Source: Pseudomonas sp. B21-015 (GTDB taxonomy: Bacteria; Pseudomonadota; Gammaproteobacteria; Pseudomonadales; Pseudomonadaceae). From it: a DNA stretch of 64,000 nt. The translations under genes and the position numbers were made by a program. The stretch is from NCBI RefSeq assembly GCF_024749285.1, contig NZ_CP087196.1, forward strand, positions 5,084,001-5,148,000, read 5' to 3'. Of this stretch, positions 48,633 through 58,292 are shown piece after piece. The notes under the pieces are model-generated. The model was not told the origin of the DNA and searched no databases. It was given only the letters and a program-made list of their open reading frames with translations. Position 1 is the stretch's first letter, and the number at the start of each line of letters is the position of its first letter.

Positions 48633-48661
48633 AAAAAAACGGCCTTCGCGGCCGTTTTTTT
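48633..48661 (+). terminator. Intrinsic terminator after livF
   Basis: AAAAAACGGCC-TTCG-CGGCCGTTTTTTT type hairpin with a UUCG tetraloop, 15 bases after the stop. Confidence 0.92.
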
Positions 48662-48693
48662 ATGCCTGCCACACCCCACGCACCAATGAAGAT

Positions 48694-48793
48694 CCCCTGT
48701 GGGAGCGGGCTTGCTCGCGAAAGCGGCATCACATTCAACAGAGATGTTGGCTGACACATCGCCTTCGCGAGCAAGCCCGCTCCCACAGGGGAT
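48694..48793. repeat. REP pair, family B variant
   Basis: Inverted CCCCTGTGGGAGCGGGCTTG CTCGCGA units with a 50-base spacer between the liv operon and the bufferin operon. Confidence 0.9.
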
Positions 48794-48834
48794 TTGTGGT
48801 GTTTTGAAGATTTCTGAAAAAATTCGCTGTCAGC

Positions 48835-48857
48835 TGTAACGCCACGCCCTGTCGTTT
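48835..48857 (+). promoter_or_regulatory. Possible ECF-sigma promoter of the bufferin operon
   Basis: TGTAAC followed after 12 bases by CGTTT, 62 bases before the bufA ATG. TGTAAC/CGT elements are used by ECF sigma factors, which often control bufferin operons. The spacer is shorter than usual, so this is tentative. Confidence 0.4.
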
Positions 48858-48918
48858 CTCTAGAGCGGTAAGCAAGCACAAACGCTTGCCAACCCAAGCT
48901 CAATTTCGGAGAAACATC

Positions 48919-49224
48919 ATGACTGCTACCACCCGCACCCTGTCCGCCACCGCCCTGGTTCTGGCCCTCGGTTCTGCCCTGAGCATCGCCGCCGTGTCGA
49001 CTGCCCATGCCGCTGACGCCAACATGGAAAAATGCTTCGGCGTGGCCATGAAAGGTCATAACGATTGCGCCGCAGGCGCTGGCACCACTTGCGCCGGCAC
49101 CGCCAAAATGGATCACCAGGCCAATGCCTGGAAACTCGTCCCGAAAGGCACCTGCATGACCACCGAGAGCAAGACTTCGCCAACCGGTTTCGGCCAGATG
49201 GAAGCCTACAAAGCCAAGTCGTAA
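48919..49224 (+). CDS. bufA: Bufferin-type precursor (DUF2282), BufA
   Basis: 101 residues from the ATG at 48919 with GGAG 7 bases upstream. It has a Sec signal peptide ([18 protein letters not shown] then STAHA cleavage) and then a short mature part with the four Cys typical of the family at positions 39, 50, 58 and 79: [32 protein letters not shown] and LVPKGTC. In bufferins the MNIO converts Cys residues to thiooxazoles, and the exported peptide binds copper. The next three genes complete the operon. Confidence 0.88.
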   Translation: MTATTRTLSATALVLALGSALSIAAVSTAHAADANMEKCFGVAMKGHNDCAAGAGTTCAGTAKMDHQANAWKLVPKGTCMTTESKTSPTGFGQMEAYKAKS

Positions 49225-49249
49225 TCAGCCCCCAGCCTGAGTGTCGACC

Positions 49250-50104
49250 ATGAACAATTCATTCTCCGGGCTCCCGCCCCGCTCCGGGCTGGGGCTCAAG
49301 ACCGAGCACTTTCGTGAAGTGCTCGGTGCACAACCGGACATCGGTTTCTTCGAAGTCCACGCCGAAAACTACATGGTGGCCGGCGGCCCGTTTCATCATT
49401 TTCTGGGGTTGATCCGCGAGCAGTATCCGCTGTCGCTGCACGGTGTTGGCCTGTCCATCGGTGCCGAAGGTCCGCTGGATGCTCGGCACCTGCAAAGGCT
49501 TGCCGCGCTGATCGAGCGCTATCAACCCCAGTCCTTTTCCGAACACCTGGCCTGGTCCAGCCATGGCCCGGTGTTTCTCAACGACCTGCTACCCCTGGCC
49601 TACGATGCGCCGACGCTGAACCGCGTCTGCGAGCACATCGATCAGGTGCAGAGCACCCTCAAACGTCCGATGCTGTTGGAGAACCCGGCGACGTATCTGG
49701 CGTTCCAGCGCTCGACCCTGGACGAGGCCGACTTCATCAGCGAAGTCGTTCGCCGCACCGGCTGTGGCCTGCTGCTGGACGTCAACAACGTCTACGTCTC
49801 CTGCATCAATCATCAAAGAAATCCCCTGGCCTACATCGACGCACTGCCGCTGCACGCAGTGAGTGAGATTCATCTGGCCGGGTTTGCCGAAGACACCGAC
49901 AGCCTTGGCGACCGTCTGCTGATCGACGATCACGGTGCGCCCATCGATAACGCGGTATGGGCACTGTATCGGCGGGTGCTGGAACGAGTTGGCCCGATCG
50001 CCACGTTGATCGAGCGCGACAATCAGTTACCGGCCTTCAGCGTGCTGCATGCCGAAGCCCGTCAGGCTGATGCGTTGCTGCATTGCGCGGGGAGCCGATC
50101 ATGA
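49250..50104 (+). CDS. bufB: DUF692 multinuclear iron oxidase BufB
   Basis: 284 residues from the ATG at 49250; a GTG 9 bases earlier is an alternative. A canonical MNIO TIM barrel: [20 protein letters not shown] (H64), FSEHLAW (E98/H99), LLENPATYL (E144), [14 protein letters not shown] (D177, N179/N180), SEIHLAGF (H208) and LIERD (E255), all classical iron-site blocks. It modifies Cys of BufA with help from BufC. Compared with the MNIO domain at 11786-13756, this one keeps every usual motif. It overlaps bufC by 4 bases. Confidence 0.92.
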   Translation: MNNSFSGLPPRSGLGLKTEHFREVLGAQPDIGFFEVHAENYMVAGGPFHHFLGLIREQYPLSLHGVGLSIGAEGPLDARHLQRLAALIERYQPQSFSEHLAWSSHGPVFLNDLLPLAYDAPTLNRVCEHIDQVQSTLKRPMLLENPATYLAFQRSTLDEADFISEVVRRTGCGLLLDVNNVYVSCINHQRNPLAYIDALPLHAVSEIHLAGFAEDTDSLGDRLLIDDHGAPIDNAVWALYRRVLERVGPIATLIERDNQLPAFSVLHAEARQADALLHCAGSRS

Positions 50105-50859
50105 GCACTCAAGCCGCGTTTGCCGCCGCCCTGCTCGATCCGCAACGGCCCTGCCCCGACGGCTTGTTCAGTGCCAACGGCGCCGATCCCGCCAGCCGTT
50201 TCGCGGTGTATCGCAACAATGTGCAGAGCTCACTGATCAACGCATTGGCGGATAGCTACCCAGTGGTTTTGCAGTTAGTCGGTGATGATTTTTTCCGGGC
50301 GATGGCGGGGTTGTATGTGCAGAGTTGCCCACCTCAAAGCCCGCTCATCAACGACTACGGCAAGGACTTCGCCGAGTTCATCGACCGCTTTGAACCGGTA
50401 GCCAGCGTGCCTTATCTGGCCGACGTGGCGCGACTGGAGCGGTTGCGCGTTCAGGCCTATCACGCCGCCGACGCCCAACCCCTGAGCCATGAACAGATCA
50501 CCGCCGCGTTGTCGGACCCGCAAGCGCTGAGCGAGCTGACGGTCGGCCTTCATCCCTCCCTGAATCTACTGACTTCAGCCTTCGCGGTGGTTGCGATCTG
50601 GGCGGCCCATCAACAGGACGCGACGCTGACCGGAATCGACCTCGACCACGGGCAAAACGCGCTGGTATTGCGCAATGGGCTGGAGGTTGAGGTGTTCGCC
50701 ATCGACCACGGCGCCAGCACATTCATTCAGAACCTGCAAAACGGCCAATCCCTGACCCAAGCATTAGAGACAGCGCCCGCCTTCGACCTCAGCCAAACCC
50801 TGGCGCTGCTGATCAGCCACCACGTCATCACCCATTTACACCACAAGGTATCGCCATGA
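50101..50859 (+). CDS. bufC: DUF2063 MNIO partner protein BufC
   Basis: 252 residues starting at the ATGA overlap with bufB. The N-terminal DUF2063 domain ([21 protein letters not shown] and [20 protein letters not shown]) is found beside DUF692 genes and is thought to recognise the precursor and present it to the MNIO; a C-terminal wing-like region follows. It was once annotated as a DNA-binding protein. It overlaps the DoxX gene by 4 bases. Confidence 0.88.
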   Translation: MSTQAAFAAALLDPQRPCPDGLFSANGADPASRFAVYRNNVQSSLINALADSYPVVLQLVGDDFFRAMAGLYVQSCPPQSPLINDYGKDFAEFIDRFEPVASVPYLADVARLERLRVQAYHAADAQPLSHEQITAALSDPQALSELTVGLHPSLNLLTSAFAVVAIWAAHQQDATLTGIDLDHGQNALVLRNGLEVEVFAIDHGASTFIQNLQNGQSLTQALETAPAFDLSQTLALLISHHVITHLHHKVSP

Positions 50860-51341
50860 ACAGTCGCCAGAACCCCATCGCCCGTGCCATCGCGCTGCTG
50901 GAAAAAATCCCCCACAGCCTGATCGCGTTTATCGCGCGCTTTTCCATTGCCGCGGTGTTCTGGAAGTCCGGGCAGACCAAAGTGGAAGGCCTGGCCATCG
51001 ACTTGATCGACGGCACCTTTGAAGTCGGCGTACCACGGCTGGCGGGCTCGACTATTCCGTTGTTTCAGAGCGAATATCACCTGCCACTGCTCTCCCCGGA
51101 ACTGGCGGCGCACCTGGCGGCCTTCGCCGAGCATTTCTTTCCGGTGCTGATTCTGATCGGCTTTGCCACACGTTTTTCGGCGCTGGCACTGCTGGGTATG
51201 ACGCTGACTATTCAGCTGTTCGTGTACCCCGATGCCTATCCGACTCACGGTACTTGGGCGGCGGTGCTGCTGTACTTGATGGCGACCGGGCCGGGCAAGT
51301 TGTCGATTGATCATCTGATTGCCAAGCGTTACGCCCGCTAA
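50856..51341 (+). CDS. DoxX-family membrane protein of the bufferin operon
   Basis: 161 residues with four hydrophobic spans. IARFSIAAVFWKSGQTKVEG is the conserved DoxX start, and the loop between spans 1 and 2 is periplasmic. DoxX proteins often end DUF2282-DUF692-DUF2063 operons; a redox role in the membrane is suspected. Translation is coupled to bufC by the ATGA overlap. Confidence 0.88.
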   Translation: MNSRQNPIARAIALLEKIPHSLIAFIARFSIAAVFWKSGQTKVEGLAIDLIDGTFEVGVPRLAGSTIPLFQSEYHLPLLSPELAAHLAAFAEHFFPVLILIGFATRFSALALLGMTLTIQLFVYPDAYPTHGTWAAVLLYLMATGPGKLSIDHLIAKRYAR

Positions 51342-51368
51342 CGGCCAACCATTGACGGATAGGGATCC

Positions 51369-51384
51369 CCTGTAGGAGCTGCCG
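51369..51384. repeat. REP fragment, family A
   Basis: CTGTAGGAGCTGCCGA is the outer half of a family A unit between the convergent DoxX and LysR genes. Confidence 0.55.
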
Positions 51385-51405
51385 ATCCAATTGCACCAGT
51401 TCCCG

Positions 51406-52320
51406 TTATCGTTGAAGCCGATCCAACGCCTCGCCACTGCGCTTGAACCAACCAATCAAATAATCCGCCAGCACTTGGGTGCGCTTCGGCAATCCGCCCT
51501 GATACGGGTGCACCAGATACATCGGCATGCTGCGAGTCTGATAATCGCGCAGGAGCCATCTCAAACGCCCGTCAGCCAACTCCTCTTGCAGCAAGTACGA
51601 CGGCAAACGCGCAATGCCCGCATCCGCCAGCGCGGCCTTCTTCAAGAGGTTGTAGTGGTTGCTGGCGAACGGTCCCGACACTCGCACCCGCAGTAACTCG
51701 TGCTGTTGGTGATAGAGCCATTCTTCGCGACCGCTGTAATGGCTGTTGAGCAGGCACCGGTGTTCGGCCAGCGCCTGAGGCGTCAGCGGTTCACCGCATC
51801 GCTCAAGATACGCCGGGCTGGCGCAAGTCATCTCGTGCCAGGCCAGCAGCGGGCGGGCGACCAGGCGATCGTCGTTGGCCACTTCCGAGCGGATCGCCAG
51901 ATCGAATCCGTCACGGGACAGGTCGCGGTAGTGGTTGTTGAGCTCCAGCTCGATCTGCACCTCGGGGTACTGCCGGGAAAACTCCAGCAATGCGCCGTCA
52001 AAGAAGGTTTCCCCCAGTGAAACCGGAACTGTCATCCGCACCGGGCCGGCCATGTCGTCCTTCAGCCGCGCCAACGCCTGACGCGCTCGCTCGACTTGAA
52101 TCACCAGCGCCTGGGCTTGCGGCAACAGCGCCGCGCCCGCCGCCGTCAGGCTCAAGCGGCGCGTGGTGCGTTGCAGCAACACCACGCAAAACCGCGTTTC
52201 CAGCAGGCTGATGCGCTTGGAGAGTTGCCCTTTGCTGCAACCCAGTTGCTGCGCCGCCAAGGTGAAACTGCCCGCCTCGATCAATATCGCGAACGCCGCC
52301 AGGTCGTCCATTTCGCTCAT
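51406..52320 (-). CDS. LysR-family transcriptional regulator
   Basis: 304 residues from the ATG at 52320 (MSEMDDLAAFAILIEAGSFT). The HTH is AAQQLGCSKGQLSKRISLLE, followed by RTTRRLSLTAAG and a periplasmic-binding-like effector domain ending LADYLIGWF. It belongs to the AaeR/DhcR-like group. It is divergent from the SDR gene at 52426, the classical arrangement of a LysR regulator and its target; the AT-rich 105-base gap must contain the shared operator. A longer upstream frame is an artefact. Confidence 0.9.
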   Translation of the reverse strand: MSEMDDLAAFAILIEAGSFTLAAQQLGCSKGQLSKRISLLETRFCVVLLQRTTRRLSLTAAGAALLPQAQALVIQVERARQALARLKDDMAGPVRMTVPVSLGETFFDGALLEFSRQYPEVQIELELNNHYRDLSRDGFDLAIRSEVANDDRLVARPLLAWHEMTCASPAYLERCGEPLTPQALAEHRCLLNSHYSGREEWLYHQQHELLRVRVSGPFASNHYNLLKKAALADAGIARLPSYLLQEELADGRLRWLLRDYQTRSMPMYLVHPYQGGLPKRTQVLADYLIGWFKRSGEALDRLQR

Positions 52321-52425
52321 GGATTGTTTCCATTTGAAAACCAAAGGTTGCCTATTAGCACGCTTATCAATAAAAAAAACCACACTAAACTTAAATTTAA
52401 ATCCAACCCATACAGGTACAGCACG

Positions 52426-53025
52426 ATGAAAATTCTCTTGATTGGCGCCTCCGGCACCGTCGGTTCGGCCATTGACCATGAACTGTCCCAGCGCCACAAA
52501 ATCATCCGCATCGGCCGCAAGAGCGGTGATTTTCAGGTCGACATCAGCGACAGCGCCTCGATCCGCAAACTGTTCGAACAGACCGGCAATTTCGACGCGC
52601 TGATCTGCGCCGCCGGCAGTGTCAACTTCGTGCCACTGGCCACCATGACCGCGCAAGACTTCGAGCTCGGCTTGCGGGACAAGCTGATGGGCCAGGTCAA
52701 CCTGTTGCTGATCGGCCGGGAGTTCGCCAATGACGGTGCGTCATTCACCTTCACCACCGGCATCCTCAGCCACGATCCGATCCGTACTGGCAGCTCGGCG
52801 TCCCTGGTCAATGGCGCCCTGGACAGTTTTGTCCGCGCCGCGGCGATCGAACTGCCGCGCGGTTTGCGCATCAACTCGGTCAGCCCGAACGTGCTGGTCG
52901 AAGCCATGGGCAGCTATGCCCCGTACTTCCGTGGTTTCAAACCGGTTCCCGCCGCCGAAGTAGCGCTGGCCTACGCCAAAAGCGTGGAAGGCTTACAGAC
53001 CGGCCAGACCTACCGCGTCGGCTAA
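52426..53025 (+). CDS. Short-chain dehydrogenase-like protein lacking the YxxxK motif
   Basis: 199-residue Rossmann protein. The coenzyme loop LLIGASGTVGSAIDHEL (GxxGxxG) and ICAAGSVNF (NAG-like) are present, with RKSGDF after beta-2 suggesting NADP. At the position of the catalytic Tyr-x-x-x-Lys the sequence reads GSSASLVNGALDSFV, so both residues are missing while the family helix is preserved. Such variants occur in this subgroup; either the chemistry differs or the protein is a sensor. It is divergent from and probably controlled by the LysR gene. Confidence 0.85.
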   Translation: MKILLIGASGTVGSAIDHELSQRHKIIRIGRKSGDFQVDISDSASIRKLFEQTGNFDALICAAGSVNFVPLATMTAQDFELGLRDKLMGQVNLLLIGREFANDGASFTFTTGILSHDPIRTGSSASLVNGALDSFVRAAAIELPRGLRINSVSPNVLVEAMGSYAPYFRGFKPVPAAEVALAYAKSVEGLQTGQTYRVG

Positions 53026-53119
53026 ACCAAACACGACCCGTAGGAAAGCGAGGACATTGCAGGGTTGTGATGAACGGTCAGGCTGAGTAACGTGGCGGCA
53101 CTTGTCAGGAGACTCAAAG

Positions 53120-53785
53120 ATGCGTGTTGCCCGTTCCTTAGTGCTTGTTGCCCTGCTTCCGCTGTTCGCCGCGTGCCAGTTGCTGGACGGCCCGCGCGAA
53201 AGCGCTTCACATGTGGGCCAGACTCGCATGCAGGGCCAGTTGACGGCGGCCGACGGCAAGTTGCTGTTCCAGCCGTGCAATGAACAGCGTAGTTATGTGG
53301 TCAACGACACCGGCGGCACCAGCGTCCTGCAAGAGGCCGCGACCCTGGCCGATGATCAGGGCAAGTTGTTCGCCGACGTGCGCGGTCGGATCGTTGCCAG
53401 TGGTGCCGATAGTCGGCTCGATCTGGCGCAGCTGTACCGCGTCGAGCGCTCGGGCACGGCGTGCGACGATCCCAATTTCAAGCGGCTGATCCTGCGTGCC
53501 GCCGGCCATGGCCCTGAGTGGAACGTCAAAGTCAGCGGCAAGGGCATGGTCATCGACCGCGCCGGTCAGCCGCCCTTGGCCCTGCCGTACGTTGAAGAGC
53601 AACTGGGCGATGGCCGCTTCAACCTCAGTACCGAAGCCAATAATCAGCGCATCGAGCTCTGGGTCGCGCCGCAACGTTGCGTCGACAGCAGCACCGGCAG
53701 CGTGCAGCACATGAGCGCCGAGCTGCGCATCGATGGCCAGGTGCAACGCGGCTGTGGGTATTTCGGCGGATCGCGCGACGACTGA
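53120..53785 (+). CDS. Putative lipoprotein (COG3650-like)
   Basis: 221 residues from the ATG at 53120 with AGGAG 9 bases upstream. The signal peptide ends in LFAAC with Cys at about residue 19, so a lipoprotein is expected. The mature part has two similar beta-rich halves, about residues 30-125 (GQLTAADGKLLFQPCNEQRS) and 125-215 (HGPEWNVKVSGKGMVIDRAG), with Cys pairs. Function is unknown. Confidence 0.8.
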   Translation: MRVARSLVLVALLPLFAACQLLDGPRESASHVGQTRMQGQLTAADGKLLFQPCNEQRSYVVNDTGGTSVLQEAATLADDQGKLFADVRGRIVASGADSRLDLAQLYRVERSGTACDDPNFKRLILRAAGHGPEWNVKVSGKGMVIDRAGQPPLALPYVEEQLGDGRFNLSTEANNQRIELWVAPQRCVDSSTGSVQHMSAELRIDGQVQRGCGYFGGSRDD

Positions 53786-53880
53786 TCGTTTTAGCCTCAC
53801 TGGAATCATCCTTTGAGGCTTATAATCGCGGGCTTCAAACGCCTTGGCGCAGTTGTGCGCCCCGCGAACCGGATCCCGTC

Positions 53881-55494
53881 ATGTTACGAATCACTGAACT
53901 CAAGCTGCCGATCGACCATCCCGAAGAAGACCTGCGCCCTGCCATCGTGCAGCGCTTGGGCATCGCCAGTGATGACCTGCTCGATTTCACCTTGTTCAAG
54001 CGCAGCTACGATGCGCGTAAAAAGTCCTCCGAACTGTGCTTCATCTACACCATCGACCTCAACGTTCGCGATGAGGCGGCGGTGCTGCACACATTCGCCG
54101 ATGACCGTAACGTCAACGTGGCGCCGGATGTCAGCTACAAAGTGGTCGGCCAGGCGCCGGCCGACCTGAGCCAGCGCCCGATCGTGGTCGGGTTCGGCCC
54201 CTGCGGGATCTTCGCCGGCCTGCTGCTGGCGCAGATGGGCTTCAAGCCGATCATCCTCGAACGAGGCACCGAAGTGCGTCAGCGCACCAAGGACACCTGG
54301 GGCCTGTGGCGCAAAAGCGTGCTCAACCCCGAATCCAACGTGCAATTCGGTGAAGGCGGCGCGGGTACGTTCTCCGACGGCAAGCTCTACAGCCAGATCA
54401 AAGACCCGAAATTCCTCGGTCGCAAAGTCTTGCACGAGTTCGTCAAGGCCGGCGCGCCGGAAGAAATCCTCTACGTCAGCAAGCCGCACATCGGGACGTT
54501 TCGTCTGACCGGTGTGGTGGAAAACATGCGTGAGCAAATTCGTGCCCTGGGCGGCGAAGTGCGTTTCCAGCAGCGCGTCACTGACGTATTGATCGAAGAC
54601 GGCCAACTGGTCGGCGTCGAGCTTGATGGCGGCGAGCAGATCCATTCGAAACATGTGATTCTGGCCCTCGGCCACAGCGCCCGGGACACCTTCCGCATGC
54701 TTCACGGCCGTGGCGTATACATGGAAGCCAAGCCGTTTTCGGTGGGCTTTCGCATCGAGCACCCGCAGTCGCTGATCGACCGCGCGCGCCTGGGCAAATA
54801 CGCCGGCCACCCGAAACTCGGCGCTGCCGACTACAAACTGGTGCACCACGCCAAGAACGGCCGTTCGGTCTACAGTTTCTGCATGTGCCCGGGTGGCACC
54901 GTGGTGGCGGCGACCTCCGAGCCGAACCGCGTGGTCACCAACGGCATGAGCCAGTATTCGCGTAACGAGCGCAACGCCAACTCCGGGATCGTCGTCGGGA
55001 TTACCCCGGAAGTCGATTATCCGGGCGGCCCGCTGGCTGGCATCGAGTTGCAGGAACGCCTGGAATCCCACGCCTTTGTGCTGGGTGGCAGCAATTACGA
55101 AGCACCGGCGCAGCTGGTCGGCGACTTCATTGCCGGCAAGCCGTCGACCGAGTTGGGCAGCGTCGAGCCGTCCTACAAACCGGGCGTTGCCTTGGGTGAC
55201 TTGGCCCTGGCTTTGCCGGCGTTCGCCATCGAAGCGATTCGCGAAGCCTTGCCGGCGTTCGAGAAGCAGATTCGTGGCTACTCGCTGCACGACGCGGTGC
55301 TGACCGGGATCGAGACGCGCACGTCGTCGCCGTTGCGGATTACCCGTAACGAGTCGATGCAGAGCCTGAACGTGAAGGGCCTGTTCCCAGCCGGTGAAGG
55401 CGCCGGTTATGCGGGCGGGATTCTGTCGGCGGGCGTCGACGGGATTCGAATTGCCGAAGCGGTGGCCCGAGACATTCTTGGTCTCGAGGCCTGA
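53881..55494 (+). CDS. FAD-dependent dehydrogenase (COG2509-like)
   Basis: 537-residue flavoprotein. After an N-terminal domain of ~100 residues (LPIDHPEEDLRPAIVQRLGI, ferredoxin-like), the FAD loop reads PIVVGFGPCGIFAGLLLAQM. The block VQFGEGGAGTFSDGKLYSQI and the C-terminal GLFPAGEGAGYAGGILSAGV with DGIRIAEAVA are conserved in this widespread uncharacterised family. Substrate unknown. It lies 95 bases after the lipoprotein gene and is followed by a REP doublet. Confidence 0.88.
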   Translation: MLRITELKLPIDHPEEDLRPAIVQRLGIASDDLLDFTLFKRSYDARKKSSELCFIYTIDLNVRDEAAVLHTFADDRNVNVAPDVSYKVVGQAPADLSQRPIVVGFGPCGIFAGLLLAQMGFKPIILERGTEVRQRTKDTWGLWRKSVLNPESNVQFGEGGAGTFSDGKLYSQIKDPKFLGRKVLHEFVKAGAPEEILYVSKPHIGTFRLTGVVENMREQIRALGGEVRFQQRVTDVLIEDGQLVGVELDGGEQIHSKHVILALGHSARDTFRMLHGRGVYMEAKPFSVGFRIEHPQSLIDRARLGKYAGHPKLGAADYKLVHHAKNGRSVYSFCMCPGGTVVAATSEPNRVVTNGMSQYSRNERNANSGIVVGITPEVDYPGGPLAGIELQERLESHAFVLGGSNYEAPAQLVGDFIAGKPSTELGSVEPSYKPGVALGDLALALPAFAIEAIREALPAFEKQIRGYSLHDAVLTGIETRTSSPLRITRNESMQSLNVKGLFPAGEGAGYAGGILSAGVDGIRIAEAVARDILGLEA

Positions 55495-55520
55495 TACACA
55501 AATACCGAAACAACACATTA

Positions 55521-55616
55521 CCTGTGGGAGCGGGCTTGCCCGCGATAGCGGTGGATCAGTCAACATCTCTGTTGAATTTGAATCCGCCATCGCGGGCAAG
55601 CCCGGCTCCCACAAGG
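55521..55616. repeat. REP pair, family B
   Basis: Inverted CCTGTGGGAGCGGGCTTGCC CGCGA units with a spacer of about 50 bases between convergent genes. Confidence 0.9.
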
Positions 55617-55637
55617 TTCTTCAGTGTCTGAAACTTC

Positions 55638-56732
55638 TCAGATATTGGCGCGCAACACGCTGGCCGGCAGTGGCTCGCCACGCTCGACACTCGCCGCCAC
55701 GGCATCCATCAAACCACTCAACTCATACCCCTGGGCCTTGAGCCAGGCCTGATCGTAATAGGTGGTGGCATAGCGCTCGCCGCCGTCGCACAGAATCGCC
55801 ACGATCGACCCCGATTCCCCCGCCGCCGCCATCTGCCGGGCCGCCATCAAGGCGCCGATCAGGTTGGTCCCGCTCGATCCGCCAACCCGTCGCCCCAAAC
55901 GTTGTGCCAGATAGTGCATGGCCGCCAACGACAACGCGTCCGGCACTTTGACCATCGCATCGATCACTTTGGGCAGGAACGACGCTTCCACCCGTGGCCG
56001 GCCAATGCCTTCGATCCGCGAACCGTGATCCAGGCGCAGGCTGGCGTCGCCGGTCTTGTAGTAATCGAAGAACACCGAACGCTCGGCATCGGCGCACAGT
56101 ACGCGGGTGCAATGCTGGCGATAGCGCACGTAGCGGCCCAGCGTCGCGGTGGTGCCGCCGGTGCCGGGGCTGGAAATCAGCCAACTCGGCTCCGGGTGCT
56201 GCTCGAAGCGCATCTGCTGGAAGATCGATTCGGCGATGTTGTTGTTCGCCCGCCAGTCGGTGGCGCGTTCGGCGTAAGTAAACTGGTCGATGAAGTGCCC
56301 ATCGTGTTCGCGAGCCAGACGTTCGGACTCGGCGTAGATCTGCGTCGGATCATCCACCAGATGGCTCTTGCCACCGTAGAAAGCAATCTGCGCGATCTTT
56401 TCCTTGGACGTGCTCGCGGGCATCACCGCAATGAATGGCAAACCCAGCAAGCGGGCGAAGTACGCCTCGGAAATCGCCGTCGAACCGCTGGAAGCCTCGA
56501 TCACCGGCGCACCAGGTTTGAGCCAACCGTTACACAGCGCATAAAGGAACAACGAGCGCGCCAGCCGATGTTTCAGGCTGCCGGTGGGATGGCTCGACTC
56601 ATCCTTGAAATACAACTCGATGCCCGGCAACCCCGGCAGCGGCAAGGGGATCAGGTGGGTATCGGCGCTGCGCTGGAAGTCGGCTTCGATGATCCGGATG
56701 GCTTCGCGAGCCCACTGTCGGTTGTCGCTCAT
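55638..56732 (-). CDS. PLP-dependent cysteine synthase/desulfhydrase family protein
   Basis: 364-residue fold-type II PLP enzyme. The Lys is in [17 protein letters not shown], the substrate loop is [15 protein letters not shown] and the phosphate loop is [17 protein letters not shown]. It resembles the Cds1-type L-cysteine desulfhydrases and CysK relatives more than classical CysK. It probably forms or degrades cysteine; direction cannot be told from sequence. Transcribed alone and divergent from nhaA. Confidence 0.85.
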   Translation of the reverse strand: MSDNRQWAREAIRIIEADFQRSADTHLIPLPLPGLPGIELYFKDESSHPTGSLKHRLARSLFLYALCNGWLKPGAPVIEASSGSTAISEAYFARLLGLPFIAVMPASTSKEKIAQIAFYGGKSHLVDDPTQIYAESERLAREHDGHFIDQFTYAERATDWRANNNIAESIFQQMRFEQHPEPSWLISSPGTGGTTATLGRYVRYRQHCTRVLCADAERSVFFDYYKTGDASLRLDHGSRIEGIGRPRVEASFLPKVIDAMVKVPDALSLAAMHYLAQRLGRRVGGSSGTNLIGALMAARQMAAAGESGSIVAILCDGGERYATTYYDQAWLKAQGYELSGLMDAVAASVERGEPLPASVLRANI

Positions 56733-56983
56733 GATGATTTTCTCGTTGAATCAGGCAAAGAGTCGGCCTTGTCGCAAGGCTCAGCCCACAAGCTTAGGAA
56801 AGAACCTACATCATGCACAGATACAGCTGAGGTCCAATACGTCCGGCAACTGCTAGGCTCTGGCCTTTGCTGACTGCCCACGTCGTAACGGCATATAACA
56901 AAAAAGAATATAACTTTTGTTTTAACAACTAACAGTACGGGTTAGGGTGTGTCACCTTTTGAATTCATCGATGGAGAGCGACC

Positions 56984-58171
56984 TTGCCTCTGCGTAGCAC
57001 ATTCACGCGTTTCTTTCAGTTGGAAGCTGCCAGCGGTCTGTTATTGATCGCTGCCGCTGTCCTCGCACTGATCATCAACAATTCATCGCTGTCGTGGCTC
57101 TATAGCGGCCTGCTGGACACCCCCGTGGTGGCGCAGATCGGCGCGCTGAAGATCGCCAAGCCGCTGCTGTTGTGGATCAACGACGGTCTGATGGCACTGT
57201 TCTTCCTGTTGATCGGCCTGGAAGTGAAGCGCGAAGTCCTCGACGGCCAACTGTCGAAACCGTCGCAGATCGTCCTGCCCGGCGCGGCGGCGATTGGCGG
57301 CATGGTGGTGCCGGCGCTGATCTACTGGTTCCTCAACCGCGACAATCCGTCCGCCCTGAGTGGCTGGGCCATCCCGACGGCCACCGACATTGCCTTCGCC
57401 CTAGGCGTACTGGCCCTGCTGGGCAAACGGGTGCCGGTGTCGCTGAAACTGTTCCTGATGACCCTGGCGATCATCGACGACCTGGGCGCAATCATCATCA
57501 TTGCGATCTTCTACTCCGGCGCGCTGTCGACCCTCTCTCTGGCACTGGCCGCGGCCTGCATCGCAGCCTTGATCGGGATGAACCGGCTCGGCGTGGTGAA
57601 GCTCGGGCCGTACATGATCATCGGGCTGATCCTCTGGGTCTGCGTGCTCAAGAGTGGCGTGCACGCCACGCTGGCCGGTGTGACCCTGGCCTTCTGCATT
57701 CCACTGCGCACGAAAAACGCCGAACCTTCGCCGCTGCTGACCCTGGAACATGCCCTGCATCCGTGGGTGGCCTATGGCATCCTGCCGCTGTTCGCCTTCG
57801 CCAACGCCGGCCTGTCCCTGAGCGGCGTGACCGTCGAAAGCTTCACCCACCATGTGCCGATGGGGATTGCTGTCGGCCTGCTGCTGGGCAAGACCGTCGG
57901 CGTGTTCGGCCTGACCTGGCTGGCGGTAAAAATCGGCATTGCCGCCCTGCCCCAAGGCGCCAACTGGGGCCAGGTGCTGGGCGTAGCAATCCTCTGCGGC
58001 ATCGGTTTCACCATGAGCCTGTTCGTCGGTTCCCTGGCCTTCGTGCCCGGCACCAGTGAATACGCCGGGATGGACCGCATGGGGATTTTGACCGGTTCGA
58101 TACTGGCGGCATTGATCGGTTATGCGGTGACAGCGGCGGCGAGTCGCAAGAACACCGCACTGCCATCCTGA
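56984..58171 (+). CDS. nhaA: Na+/H+ antiporter NhaA
   Basis: 395 residues from a TTG start with GGAGAG 6 bases upstream. It is an NhaA-family inner-membrane antiporter: [20 protein letters not shown] start, [19 protein letters not shown], the unwound helix region [18 protein letters not shown], and the two Asp of the ion site in [32 protein letters not shown] follows near the C-terminus. The upstream region (56880-56940) is AT-rich and may hold the promoter. Confidence 0.94.
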   Translation: MPLRSTFTRFFQLEAASGLLLIAAAVLALIINNSSLSWLYSGLLDTPVVAQIGALKIAKPLLLWINDGLMALFFLLIGLEVKREVLDGQLSKPSQIVLPGAAAIGGMVVPALIYWFLNRDNPSALSGWAIPTATDIAFALGVLALLGKRVPVSLKLFLMTLAIIDDLGAIIIIAIFYSGALSTLSLALAAACIAALIGMNRLGVVKLGPYMIIGLILWVCVLKSGVHATLAGVTLAFCIPLRTKNAEPSPLLTLEHALHPWVAYGILPLFAFANAGLSLSGVTVESFTHHVPMGIAVGLLLGKTVGVFGLTWLAVKIGIAALPQGANWGQVLGVAILCGIGFTMSLFVGSLAFVPGTSEYAGMDRMGILTGSILAALIGYAVTAAASRKNTALPS

Positions 58172-58292
58172 ACGATAGAGAACACTCTTAGCGGCATTGA
58201 GGATTCGTCCTACAGCCACGATTAGCCACGTTCGTTAACGTCGCGCAGCCCCTCTTTCGGGGGTTGCCGATGGACGAGCGAAAGGACAATCA

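Noticed and set aside
58246..58268. Hairpin-like GCAGCCCCTCTTTCGGGGGTTGC before the pyocin gene (shown here as an imperfect dyad)
   Set aside because: The stem is short and imperfect and no P-box for PrtN control could be seen, so no regulatory call is made.
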